From Imbricaverruca yamaguchii (Eukaryota; Arthropoda; Thecostraca; Neoverrucidae), in contig JAOTOL010001469.1 of the NCBI GenBank assembly GCA_034440575.1, forward strand, positions 436,501-500,500: DNA of 64,000 nucleotides, given 5' to 3'. Positions 36,019 to 46,254 of this stretch are shown piece after piece. The notes beneath the pieces are model-generated. The model saw only the letters and a program-made list of their open reading frames with translations. It had not been told where the DNA came from and did no database searches. Both the position numbers and the translations under genes were made by a program. Every line of letters begins with the position of its first letter. The stretch's first letter is position 1.

Positions 36019-36540
36019 TCACTTCCACTCTGCCTGGTCGCAAGACACCGGAATGTGTGTCGCTAAGAACATAAGTTGGCCTCTCCCTTGCCCAATGTGC
36101 ACTAGCTGGCCAGACAGGTCGTTGATAGCCGGTGCCACCGAGCCCTCTCCCGGCAGATCGAACACCTCGAGTAGGTTCATAGTGGGTTCCCGGTCGGTCA
36201 GCTGGGTCCCAAGCGACGAGACAGGGTTCCGGACCGACAGCGTCTCCATGGTGAGGGCGTCCCGATAGGCAACAGCCACACATCGCCAGCCAGGCCCGGC
36301 CGTTCTACCCTCAGGATGGCACGTCCCGGGAGCAGAAGTGTTCCGATTGTCCACTGCTTCCGTTGGCCACGTGTCAGTCGCTCCGACACAGCAGGCGATT
36401 GTCGTCGTAGAGGTGATGGACGCGGAGCTGGACGCCTTGGGTGTCCTATCGTGAGACGACAGCCAGGACCTCTGATGCTGGCGACCTGACTCGTCTGGTG
36501 GACTATCAGTCGTGCCGGGTGAGACAAACGGCGCCACCAT
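36019..36540 (-). CDS. Hypothetical 173-residue ORF
   Basis: This is an ATG-initiated, non-repetitive frame on the minus strand. The first 75 residues are Ser/Thr-rich and look disordered. The C-terminal ~95 residues (from about GPGWRCVAV through METLSVRNPV, NLLEVFDLPG and QLVHIGQGRGQLMFLATH) have alternating hydrophobic residues and moderately GC-rich third positions, suggesting a folded beta-rich segment. I do not recognise the family. It lies inside the 26.3-kb lectin intron on the same strand, but the CTLD exons on either side splice to each other in phase, so it is not needed between them. It could be an alternative exon, a nested gene, an old retroelement piece or a chance ORF. Confidence 0.3.
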   Translation of the reverse strand: MVAPFVSPGTTDSPPDESGRQHQRSWLSSHDRTPKASSSASITSTTTIACCVGATDTWPTEAVDNRNTSAPGTCHPEGRTAGPGWRCVAVAYRDALTMETLSVRNPVSSLGTQLTDREPTMNLLEVFDLPGEGSVAPAINDLSGQLVHIGQGRGQLMFLATHIPVSCDQAEWK

Positions 36541-36825
36541 CGGTCAATGACGTCCAGCCTCTGCTGCGCTGCCTGCGCTGCGCGGCCTGCGCTCCGCTGC
36601 GCCGCAGACTCGAGTGGGCTTCCGCATTCCAGAACCGCACGCGAATCGGGTGATGCTGTTTTCGTCCTGCTCTAACTCTCTGCCTGGGTCGATCATTCTG
36701 GAGTCATGCTGCCTTGCTACGGTCATCAATGTGCCCGCAAGCCTTTATCCGATAAGTAGAGGCGCGCTTGCCTCTGTCGACTGGATCTATGTCTGCCACG
36801 CGGTATGATCGCAAGAAAACACCAC

Positions 36826-36935
36826 CGTGGCTTAGGGCTTAGGTGACTAAGGGGGGCTTGGGGGCTTGGGTGGCTTAGGTGACTTAGGGGGGTTTGGGGG
36901 CTTGGGGGGCTTAGCGTGGCTTATGGGGGCAGCCG
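36826..36935. repeat. G-rich GGCTTAGG-type repeat
   Basis: Repeated GGCTTAGG(G/TGA) and GGGGGCTTGG units on the plus strand. Many runs of three or more G could form a G-quadruplex. It vaguely recalls arthropod TTAGG telomere repeats but is irregular. Confidence 0.75.
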
Positions 36936-37039
36936 GGCGAGTGGGTAAGCTGGGGGAGCTCGCTGCACGCGCTAAGCCGATTTGTCGCCCATTACCGGTC
37001 AGGAGATGGGCGCCCCGCACGCGAGCTCAAGATAAATGA

Positions 37040-37680
37040 CCACAATGTGCGGATGTCACCGGCTGATGACGTCAGTCATGGCTATTCCGCCGCTCTGTCA
37101 CCTGGACCGGCTATCAGGGCTTCCGGCGGCACCAGTCAGCTGACTGTCACCAGCTGATGACGTCAGTCATGCGGTACCAGTCAGCTGACTATCACCGGCT
37201 GATGACGTCAGTCATGGCTATTTTGCTGCTCTGTCACCTGGACCGGCTGTCAGGGCTTCCGGCGACACCAGTCAGCTGACTGTCACCAGCTGATGACGTC
37301 AGTCATGCGGCACCAGTCAGCTGACTATCACCGGCTGATGACGTCAGTCATGGCTATTTTGCTGCTCTGTCACTTGGACCGGCTACCAGGGCTTCCGGCG
37401 ACACCAGTCAGCTGACTGTCACCAGCTGATGACGTCAGTCATGCGGCACTAGTCAGCTGACTGTCACCGGCTGATGACGTCAGTCATGGCTATTCTGCCG
37501 CTCTGTTACCTGGACCGGCTATCAGGGCTTCCGGCGGCACCAGTCAGCTGACTGCCATCAGCTGATGACGTCAGTCATGCGGCACCAGTCAGCTGACTAT
37601 CACCGGCTGATGACGTCAGTCATGGCTATTTTGCTGCTCTGTCACCTGGACCGGCTACCAGGGCTTCCAGCGGCAGCTAT
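37040..37680. repeat. 136-bp higher-order repeat with nine TGACGTCA (CRE-type) palindromes
   Basis: TGACGTCA occurs at 37067, 37158, 37203, 37294, 37339, 37430, 37475, 37566 and 37611. The spacing alternates exactly 91 and 45 bp, so the higher-order period is 136 bp. Between them lie CAGTCAGCTGACTG palindromes (14 bp, with a CAGCTG E-box core) and a block GTCACCTGGACCGGCTATCA. TGACGTCA is the consensus cAMP-response element and also fits CRE-type Maf/ATF sites. No gene is adjacent, so a regulatory role is only a possibility. Confidence 0.9.
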
Positions 37681-38870
37681 GATGTCAATTTCCGAAAATA
37701 TTATATTATAACACCAATGTACAAAACGGCTTGACGTCGCTCAGTATATGGTACCATTACTTTTGCTGTGCACTATACCTGAGAGACGCGAAAATTCATC
37801 GCACATGATATGTCGCAGGCTGCAGCATGACATTTATTATGTCTTGCTTTTGTGTTGCGAAAACCGCCAAACATTAGTGGGGGAAAATTCAAACAGTCTT
37901 GAGAAATGGGGGTAGACCATGGGAAATCTTTTCACAATGTAAGATTGCCAAGACAGTACTCAAGTGGTCACCACCTCGGCTATACCAAGTTTTAAAACTA
38001 TTCTCCACCCATGTATATTTGTATGTGGTGGGTTGTTGCTAGCATTGTTCAGTTCACTAAATATATTATACGCATGCCAGCAGTACTTGCTATAAGGTCC
38101 ACTGAGTAACAGAGAGTATTCTCCAATACAATTCCGGGAAGTGTCCATTCACGAAACACTACTTAGTCGAGTGCATCACCGAGTGTGTCTGCCAGCCCCG
38201 CTGGTGATATCACGCAGTGGACCCGAACCTGAGCGTAGGAACAGCATGGGGGGTACACGAAGCCGTGTCCCGTGCCCTCCAGGGACCTTCACCATTAACC
38301 CATAGATGGGCCGCATGGAGAGAGCAGCATGCCGCCCGTCCCTCCTCTCCTCTCACTTCGTCATTTTTTAAAAGGTTTTTCCATTCTTGTGTGAGACAGT
38401 TGCCGCACAAGTGCAAAAGTTTGCCAAGTTAAATATCCATTATTGTATGCGAAATGAAATTGCCAGGATTAAATGCCAATTATACAGGACTATAGTCCGT
38501 ATAATGTATTTAATACTACCACATTTGTTGCCAGCTATTTCTTACGATACCTGACTGCTGGCTTTAATGGTCTTCGGTTACGTTTGACACTATCTGGTTC
38601 ATTTGCTATTTAAGAGCATCCATGGTCACGTGTATCTTATGTATCTCAATTGGATTATGCAGTCACATCTTGCGAAAAGCAAATGTATCGTGGAAGTTGG
38701 GTCATATGTGCCTATTGCCACACGTGCCTATTTTACCGCACTTGTGTCCATTTATGCCGATAATTGACCGTTTTGTGCTCGTTGCGACGTGCGTGCGGTG
38801 ACAGATTTTGTCCTTCCTCGTTAAGAAACAAATATAAGGTACAAAGCCAGAGAGTTGGCGATATTCCAAT
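37681..38870. other. Unassigned stretch
   Basis: No supported gene, RNA or repeat. Short frames at 38210-38432 overlap on both strands without domains. Confidence 0.35.
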
Positions 38871-39085
38871 CTATCCCTCTCCCCCTCCTTCTCCCTCTCC
38901 CTCTCCCCTCCCTCTCTATCTCCCTCTCCTTCTCCCTCTCCCTTTCCCTCTCCCTCTCCCTCTCCCTCTCCCTTTCCCTCTCCCTCTCCATCTACCTCTC
39001 CATCTCCCTCTCCCTCTCAATCTCCATCTCCATCTCCTTTTCCTTCTCCCTCTCCCTCTCCCTCTCACTCTCGCTCTTCCTCTCG
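38871..39085. repeat. Polypyrimidine (CTCTCC)n tract
   Basis: About 215 bp of almost pure C/T on the plus strand (hexamer-like CTCCCT units). This is a homopurine/homopyrimidine mirror-repeat type that can form triplex DNA. Ser/Leu/Pro-rich frames on it are artefacts. Confidence 0.95.
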
Positions 39086-39808
39086 TTCTATCCCAGACCA
39101 ATCATGAGCGACCTCACTATGGTATCCTGTATGAATGCATCTAGCCGCCAAGTTCCTATATCTGACACCTTCCAGATTACATGCCGATATTGTAGTGACA
39201 TTGAGTCCTGCTATGCGGACTGGTCATGACTCACGAGAAACCGCAAGCAGTAGCATGTCTGGACACCATTATGCGGAAATGCGGAACACCGAGCCTTTAA
39301 ATTATGCAATTGGAGCGTGCCAGCACATTACACACGGCGTCTGGAACGGTCAATTATGCGTGGAAAATGGAAGGATATGAATGATGTACATGCAAATGAG
39401 CCGACAAGGAGCGGGAAGCCCCCTCCCCAGCACTGAAAAATACTCTACATCAAATGATAAATTTACGTATATTCACCACGCAAGGCCATACATTTTGGGA
39501 GGGCTTCGCGCGTTGGAACGTGGCTCTATTTCTTCACACTTTTTTGGACGGGCCCTCCCCTTAGGATGAAAATCCTGGCTGCGGCACAGTGTCGATGCAT
39601 TATAAACGTGTCCTGCGCGGCTTCTAGGCCTGCCACATGCGTGAGTCATGAGGTTAATCAATTTTGCATAAAGTTTCCGAGCAGAGATCAGTATCGCCCG
39701 GTAAGTTGGCAGCAAGTTGGCAGCATGAGTCGCGCACGTCCCGCGGGAAATGGCGGTCGTCCGGAGCGTGCGGTCCCGGGGGGGGGGGGTCGGGGGCGGC
39801 TCACTGAC
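39086..39808. other. Intronic flank of the CUB/CTLD exon
   Basis: Immediately 3' (minus strand) of the exon donor lies a G/C-run (39780-39790). Further out, no gene is visible. A frame runs from the exon into this stretch only because no early stop follows the donor. Confidence 0.5.
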
Positions 39809-40649
39809 CTGGCCTGTACGGCGTGCGTCAGGAATGCGCCGGTCGCCTCGCCTCGCAGGTCGACCAGCGAGGCGTGTAGCTGGGCGCAGGTGGCGGCGGC
39901 ACGTCGCCACGTGAGCGGCCGTCGCGACAGGTAGTAGCAGCGGCCGGCGGCGGCCGTCCACGGCCAGCGGCAGGCGGCCGTCTCGTTATCGGCCGACTCG
40001 GCGGTCCGGCGCGGCGTCAGCGGGCCGCCGCCGGCCGCCGCCGGTGGCGCGGTCACGCCGTTGTCGGTCGTGGGCAGCGTGCCGCGCGGCCGCAGTGTGC
40101 GGCTGTAGGCGCGCCGGCCGTCGCGCGCGCGCGCTATCACAGCCTGGGCGGTGTGCGCCGCCACAGGCGCCCGGTACCCGTACGGCACGTGCGAGCGCAC
40201 GCCGCACGGCGCCGCCACTGTGTCCGCGCGCGCGCCACGCGCCGGCCCGCGCAAAACGCCACCCGCACAGTCGCGCCCAGCAAAATACTCGACGCGGAAC
40301 AGAAACGCGGCGCCGTCGCCGACGCGGTGTGTGTACAGAGATAAGGCGCTTGATTGATTGGCGGCGGCCGCCGGCGCGCCGGCCGGCTTGCCGCACAGTC
40401 TGGCCAGGCTGCCGGCGGCGCGTCGGTGCGCGTCGGCCGCCTCTCGCACTTCGCCTCGCCACCGCACGTCGGTCAGCTGCAGGAAGCCGCCGTCGCAGAG
40501 GCCCGCCTCGCCTCGCACCGACAGTTGGCTGAGGCGCGCCAGCTGGCCGACGCCGGCGGCCGGCGGGCGGACGACGTAGCAGTCGCGGGCGTGCGGCACC
40601 GCCGCCTGCGTCAGCGACACCACCCGCGGCCGCAGCTGAAGCACGCAGT
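39809..40649 (-). CDS. Lectin gene, CUB-like plus first CTLD exon
   Basis: On the minus strand, an 841-nt, very GC-rich exon runs from a probable acceptor (GCCGGCAG, 40650) to a consensus donor CCAG/GTCAGT (GT at 39808-39807). Residues ~1-110 look like a CUB domain: four Cys in DCVLQ, ARDCYVV, LCDGGFLQLTD and LARLCGKP, followed by alternating hydrophobics to FLFRVEYF. A linker of ~110 residues contains further Cys (RDCAGG, APCGV) and a Pro/Ala/Thr-rich part. The last ~50 residues start a CTLD: CRWPW, GRCYYLS, LTWRRAAATCAQLHASLVDL, FLTHAV. The exon ends in phase 2, matching the exon starting at 13495. NQS and NET are possible N-glycosylation sites. An extracellular or secreted lectin-like protein is inferred. 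The 5' boundary is less certain than the 3' one. Confidence 0.75.
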
Positions 40650-41249
40650 CTGCCGGCACGGACACGGCGTCAGCACCATGTCGCTGGGCGAGGGGACAGC
40701 ACTGCAGTAGACCCAGTACGCAGACTGAGCGACAGACTGTGACTGAGCAGTGTCACTGTGAGAACTCTGCAGAAGTCTTCCGACAACTGCCTAGCATTGC
40801 AGCGATGCCACTTAGTTCTTAGTAGTGGTACATGCCATGTTCATTTGTCACTCTAACTTCGTAAATCAGGGCAACTTCCAAAGGCGAATAGTTTCCTACA
40901 GGGTGTTTTGTCCAGCTAGCTGTTCCGCCCCGTAAGCATTCATAATTGCATTGCACATGTGGATTTCCTTTTTGCCGGTTGCCTGTGCTGGTGCTTATTA
41001 GATTACCTGTCTCGGATGCGACTTAGAGGAGAAGTCGGCGGCTCACGTGAGTTTTAAACGGTGATAAGATTAGTCGGTACGGCTCGATTGGTAGGCTATT
41101 AAATTATTGCAAGACGTGCACAAAGGAACACGGGACTACCTTCCACCTTTGGTGAGTGACCATGCACCTGCAGCTCCAAGGTATAACTCGGCACCGTGGC
41201 ATACCGAAGTGTGTGCGTGGGGGGGGGGAATCCCCCTGAGAGGTAGTTG
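40650..41249. other. Unassigned stretch 5' of the CUB/CTLD exon
   Basis: Intronic if the gene model is right. No repeat or coding signature is seen apart from a G-run at about 41220. Confidence 0.35.
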
Positions 41250-42310
41250 GTCCCCAAGAACCGCCCCGGAGCCCCCCACATCAAAAATATCGTGCTGACT
41301 CAAAACAATCCCGTCGAGTCCCCCCGAAATTCGCGTCGGGGGCCCTAAATTAATGTATCAAGGCACCCGAAACTTCTCTGTGGTGCGAAAAAATCGCGCT
41401 GACCCCCTCCCCTCACCCAAACCACATACACACCGGAATCCTACTGGATCTCCAAAGTTCCCGTCGAGACCCTCAAAATTCGCTTCGGGGCCCAAGCCTA
41501 GTACAGTAAGCCCCGAAAGCTCGCGTAAGAGCTATAAAATCGTATCAGGGACCCAAAATTATCCTCGGGTTCCAAAAGTGCCTTGGGAGCCTGAACATTC
41601 ACATCGCATCCAACTTAGGATAGTGGGGCGCCGAAAGCTCACGTCGAGCTCAACAATAACGTTCGAGCTTTCAAAATTCGCGCCGTGCATCCCAAAAATC
41701 GCAATGGAGCCACACAATTTCCTCTCAGGTCAGCGAAGATTCGTGTCAGAGGCCCCAAATAAATACAGCGGTGCCTGGAAAACCCTGTAAGGACTCGACA
41801 GCTGGCGTCGCGGCTTCAAAAATTCGCGCTTGCGCCTGGCGGAAGACAACGCCGGTTCTTCAAAACATCGCCTCGGAGCCATGATCACGCCGGAGCCTGA
41901 ACCGCACTGAGGCGCTGAACGTTCCCGTCTGGGGTCTGAATAAATAGAACGTAGCTACAAAAGTAGTATCGAAACCCCCAAAAATAAAACCGGGCCCTAA
42001 AAATAAGCAAGGATTTTCAAGCATAACCTAGAATCTGGAAAATTGCTCTGGAGTCTCAAAAGTTGCGCAGGTCCCCGAACAATTTCACCGGGATCGAAAA
42101 ATCGTTGAGAGACAAACACATATGGTGCCGGGAGCTGGAAATATCACACCAGGACCATGGCTGGAAAGCGACCTGGTCCCTCAAACACAACATGAGTCCA
42201 CAACAAGCAACAAAACCCTAAAAAAGCGCCCGGGAGTTCAAAAAGTGCTGGGCCCCCAACAATATGCACTGGGGCTGCAAGAAAATATCCGTAGTCCGTA
42301 AACATTAAAA
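41250..42310. repeat. Highly degenerate ~22-30-nt quasi-repeat
   Basis: Irregular units alternate a GAGCCC/GGGCCC-like block with an AAAATTCGCGTCGG-like block (for example CGAAATTCGCGTCGGGGGCC, TCAAAATTCGCTTCGGGGCC, TCAAAATTCGCGCCGTGC). They continue for about 1 kb and into the duplicated segment. It looks like an ancient tandem array that has diverged. Confidence 0.6.
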
Positions 42311-43404
42311 AAACGCAAATTGCCGAAACCACCGAACCAGCACCTCTGTTCGGTAGCAAATTTGAGCGAACATTTTAACAAAGTGATAAGGTGCATCAAT
42401 GTATAGGAACAAGGTCCCAGCTGGTCACTAATAATTTTAAGCATATAAAATGCACATAGGCCTCTTGGTAAAAAGAAAGTCGCCGGAAGCTTTTTAGTGA
42501 GAATATGTGGCCGCCTTCCAATCGGTTTGCCCCCCACCTCCCTCTGACGCCAATCCTAGGTACGCCACTGGTTCGACATACCATCACAGGAGAAGATATC
42601 AGTAACACCTTGTGGCCGCATGACGTCGTCGAGCAGCGCATCCATGTCTGTTATCGACTGTCACTGATCTGGCAGATGTCACTGATCTATCGACTGTCAC
42701 TGATCTGGCAGAAGTCACTGATATATCGACTGTCACTGATCTGACAGATGTCACTGATCTATCAACTGCCATTGATCTGACAGATGTCACTGATCTATCA
42801 ACTGCCATTGATCTGGCAGATGGCTATTAGAGGCTCCACGACAGCAGGAACCGGACCACTGCAGGCGAGATATTGTAGCAACTGCAAGAATGTATCCTAC
42901 TTTTTAACGTCAATTGTGTGTTGCAGACTCTTTGTGCTTCACGGCGATCTGGGATAAGCTTCAGCCCGGAGCCTGCAGCTGATGGCTTTACCTGCAGCTG
43001 CTGATATAAACTCGCGTGAATTTGTATTCACCGAGACCTCGAATGCCCGTGGGACGCCACCGCCACGTAGGGAAGATTGAGAGCTTACCAACATGACAGC
43101 GTGAAGGATTGGTCCGGAAGCACCCGTGAGAGGTCGTGTCTCACCGCTAGCATTTCATTCCATGCGCCTTTAGCTATTTCTTAGTACAACTTTATGTTGA
43201 ATACAGCTTATTAACTGCAATGCACTCCAAAACGCAAGCAGACAACATGCTGTGTTTTCTTCAAATGTATGACATTCTTCAGCTGTGATCGCGTAAATCA
43301 ACAGCAAACGCGGCTTACTGCAAACAAGTAGATTCATGACAACTATGACTGCCATGACCCGATATGACAACTATGACTGCCCTGACCTGGTATGGCAACT
43401 ATTA
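41939..43404. repeat. 1.46-kb tandem segmental duplication, copy 1
   Basis: Copy 1 begins AATAAATAGAACGTAGCTAC. It is repeated with a 1466-bp offset and only scattered differences, including small indels. It includes the end of a dispersed element (CCTAGGTACGCCACTGG at about 42555-42571; reverse complement starts CCAGTGGCGTACC) and a 36-bp minisatellite. Its right edge lies in 28-bp repeats of GACAACTATGACTGCC(A/C)TGA. Confidence 0.95.
42652..42828. repeat. 36-bp minisatellite in copy 1
   Basis: The unit is CTGTCACTGATCTGGCAGAT GTCACTGATCTATCGA (36 bp), about five copies. The 12-residue frames (VTDLSTVTDLAE-like) are by-products. Confidence 0.92.
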
Positions 43405-44867
43405 AATAAATAGAACGTAGCTACAAAAGTAGTATCGAAACCCCCAAAAAATAAAACCGGGCCCTAAAAATAAGCAAGGATTTTCAAGCATAACCTAGAA
43501 TCTGGAAAATTGCTCTGGAGTCTCAAAAGTTGCGCAGGTCCCCGAACAATTTCACCGGGATCGAAAAATCGTTGAGAGACAAACACATATGGTGCCGGGA
43601 GCTGGAAATATCACACCAGGACCATGGCTGGAAAGCGACCTGGTCCCTCAAACACAACATGAGTCCACAACAAGCAACAAAACCCTAAGAAAGCGCCCGG
43701 GAGTTCAAAAAGTGCTGGGCCCCCAACAATATGCACTGGGGCTGCAAGAAAATATCCGTAGTCCGTAAACATTAAAAAACGCAAATTGCCCAAACCACCG
43801 AACCAGCACCTCGGTTCGGCAGCAAATTTGAGCGAACATTTTAACAAAGTGATAAGGTGCATCAATGTACAGGAACAAGGTCCCAGCTGGTCACTAATAA
43901 TTTTAAGTATATAAAATGCACATAGGCCTCTTGGTAAAAAGAAAGTCGCCGGAAGCTTCTTAGTGAGAATATGTGGCCGCCTCCCAATCGGTTTGCCCCC
44001 ACCTCCCTCTGACACCAATCCTAGGTACGCCACTGGTTCGACATACCATCACAGGAGAAGATGTCAGTAACACCTTGTGGCCGCATGACGTCGTCGAGCA
44101 CGCATCCATGTGTGCTATCGACTGTCACTGATCTGGCAGATGTCACTGATCTATCGACTGTCACTGATCTGGCAGAAGTCACTGATCTATCGACTGTCAC
44201 TGATCTGACAGATGTCACTGATCTATCAACTGCCATTGATCTGACAGATGTCACTGATCTATCAACTGCCATTGATCTGGCAGATGGCTATTGGAGGCTC
44301 CACGACAGCAGGAACCGGACCACTGCAGGCGAGATATTGTAGCAACTGCAAGAATGTATCCTACTTTTTAACGTCAATTGTGTGTTGCAGACTCTTTGTG
44401 CTTCACGGCGATCTGGGATAAGCTTCAGCCCGGAGCCCGCAGCTGATGGCTTTACCTGCAGCTGCTGATATAAACTCGCGTGAATTTGTATTCACCGAGA
44501 CCTCGAATGCCCGTGGGACGCCACCGCCACGTAGGGAAGATTGAGAGCTTACCAACATGACAGCGTGAAGGATTGGTCCGGAAGCACCCGTGAGAGGTCG
44601 TGTCTCACCGCTAGCATTTCATTCCATGCGCCTTTAGCTATTTCTTAGTGCAACTTTATGTTGAATACAGCTTATTAACTGCAATGCACTCCAAAACGCA
44701 AGCAGACAACATGCTGTGTTTTCTTCAAATGTATGACATTCTTCAGCTGTGATCGCGTAAATCAACAGCAAACGCGGCTTACTGCAAACAAGTAGATTCA
44801 TGACAACTATGACTGCCATGACCCGATATGACAACTATGACTGCCCTGACCTGGTATGGCAACTATT
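43405..44867. repeat. 1.46-kb tandem segmental duplication, copy 2
   Basis: Copy 2 directly follows copy 1. The high similarity implies a recent event, probably unequal exchange at the short 28-bp repeats at the edge. It carries the same element end (about 44020-44036) and minisatellite. Confidence 0.95.
44116..44285. repeat. 36-bp minisatellite in copy 2
   Basis: Same array as at 42652-42828, with similar copy number. Confidence 0.92.
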
Positions 44868-44984
44868 ACTGCCATGACCCGCACGGAACATATCTCACCT
44901 GGCAGTGCAGACACGTTGTGAGAGGTCGCCTGACCTGCTGCGTCCACTTGCAGTGTGGCGACCCTGCAGGGGAAGCAGAGATAA

Positions 44985-45275
44985 CGTGATCCCTCACGGA
45001 AACAGGGTCGTCAAAAGTCCCACACTAGACACAGGAGTGGCCGCCAGCAGTACCACAACAGACACAGGAGCGGTCACCAGCAGTGCCACAGCAAGCACAG
45101 GAGTGGCCGCCAACAGCACCACAGCAAACACAGGAGCGGTCACCAGCAGTGCCACAGCAAGCACAGGAGTGGCCGCCAACAGCACCACAGCAAACACAGG
45201 AGTGGCCTCCAATAGCACCATATCAGACACAAGTGCGGTCACCATCAGTACCAGAACCAACACAGCGGAGATAGG
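44985..45275. repeat. 33-bp minisatellite
   Basis: Alternating units of about GCACAGGAGTGGCCGCCAAC AGCACCACAGCAA and GGAGCGGTCACCAGCAGTGC CACAGCAA types (33 bp). In one plus frame it encodes an 11-residue Thr/Ser/Ala-rich repeat (TGVAANSTTAN) within a 167-codon frame (44905-45408). That looks mucin-like but has no supporting gene structure. Confidence 0.9.
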
Positions 45276-45462
45276 AGGGGCCAGCAGCGACACCATAAGG
45301 GGACACCGAGAGAATCACAGTAGGCAGTGTAGCGCCTGCACTGGCTACATGCAAGATCGTCACGAGAACTACTGGACACGGGGAATACTATCACCAGCAT
45401 CCGTGTGACATAGATCAAATCATCGGTCGCATCCTAGCCCGCCCCGTCCTTCCGTTCATATC

Positions 45463-46254
45463 GTCACACCCAGTCTCGGGGGTGGGGGGGGGGGGGGTTG
45501 ATAGGTACCCTCTCTAATCTCCAAACTAAGCGTCGCACGAAAACGAAAGTGGTGTCATTGGAAAGCGCTCGACGAGTAGGGCTAGCTATCACCCCAAATT
45601 CCCACCAACGGGAATTCAATAGGGGGCCTAGGTTTTCACGACTTACAACATGATTTTGCTCTGGGGAGTTCATTTTGGGGGATATCTGAAGAAGAAAAAG
45701 TTTGAATCGAAAAAGGAAAGCGAAATCGACCAGGGTCATCACATTTTTGGTACCCAAAAATCAAAATGTAAATTTGTTTAAAAATTCAAAATTTAGTTTT
45801 CAAGTTTTCTTCAATTTTCCTTTTTCTAATGTGATAGTGTGGACCAAAAAACGTTGTTCGAGGTCAACGTGAACAAACAAAATTCTTACTTCAACCAGAA
45901 TCTTCGATTTGAACTCTAATGGACAAATATGCAAAACTAAGAAATAATTTTTATAAAATTATTTTTTAACAATTCTCTGATGCTTTTTGTGTCGTCCATA
46001 AAGATAAGCAAACCCTGGCAGTTACATTTAAATATATTTATCCGTTAAAGCGTGACGATTGGTTGAACTTTGTTGGAGGTGACCTCACTTGACGTTGACT
46101 AACTCATTGACCCTGTCTGACCTGACTTAAAAATTTTGACACAACGTGCCAAATTGATATGGGACAAGGTACGCCAAATTTCGGTGCCTGCCGCGCGCCG
46201 TTCTGTCATTATCCACGGAAAACCTCAGGGGGCGGATAAAGACCTCCGAGACGG
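45463..46254. mobile_element. Solo arm of the fold-back family
   Basis: This matches the left arm of the element at 30008-31604: it starts TCGTCACACCCAGTCTCGG plus a G-run, contains GCACGAAAACGAAAGTGGTG and GCGCTCGACGAGTA, and carries the same GTGACCTCACTTGACGTTGACT. It ends GGGGGCGGATAAAGACCTCC GAGACGG. The outer CAGTCTCGGGGG and inner CTCCGAGACGG ends are inverted repeats, so one arm alone has the form of a small TIR element. Confidence 0.85.

Noticed and set aside
36019..36540. This ORF as an obligatory lectin exon
   Set aside because: The CTLD exons at 39809 and 13495 already join in exact phase and split the domain at a normal position, leaving no room for it in the main transcript.
44905..45408. 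Mucin-like Thr/Ser/Ala repeat frame of 167 codons
   Set aside because: It is dominated by the 33-bp minisatellite; no signal peptide, splice support or conserved flank was seen.
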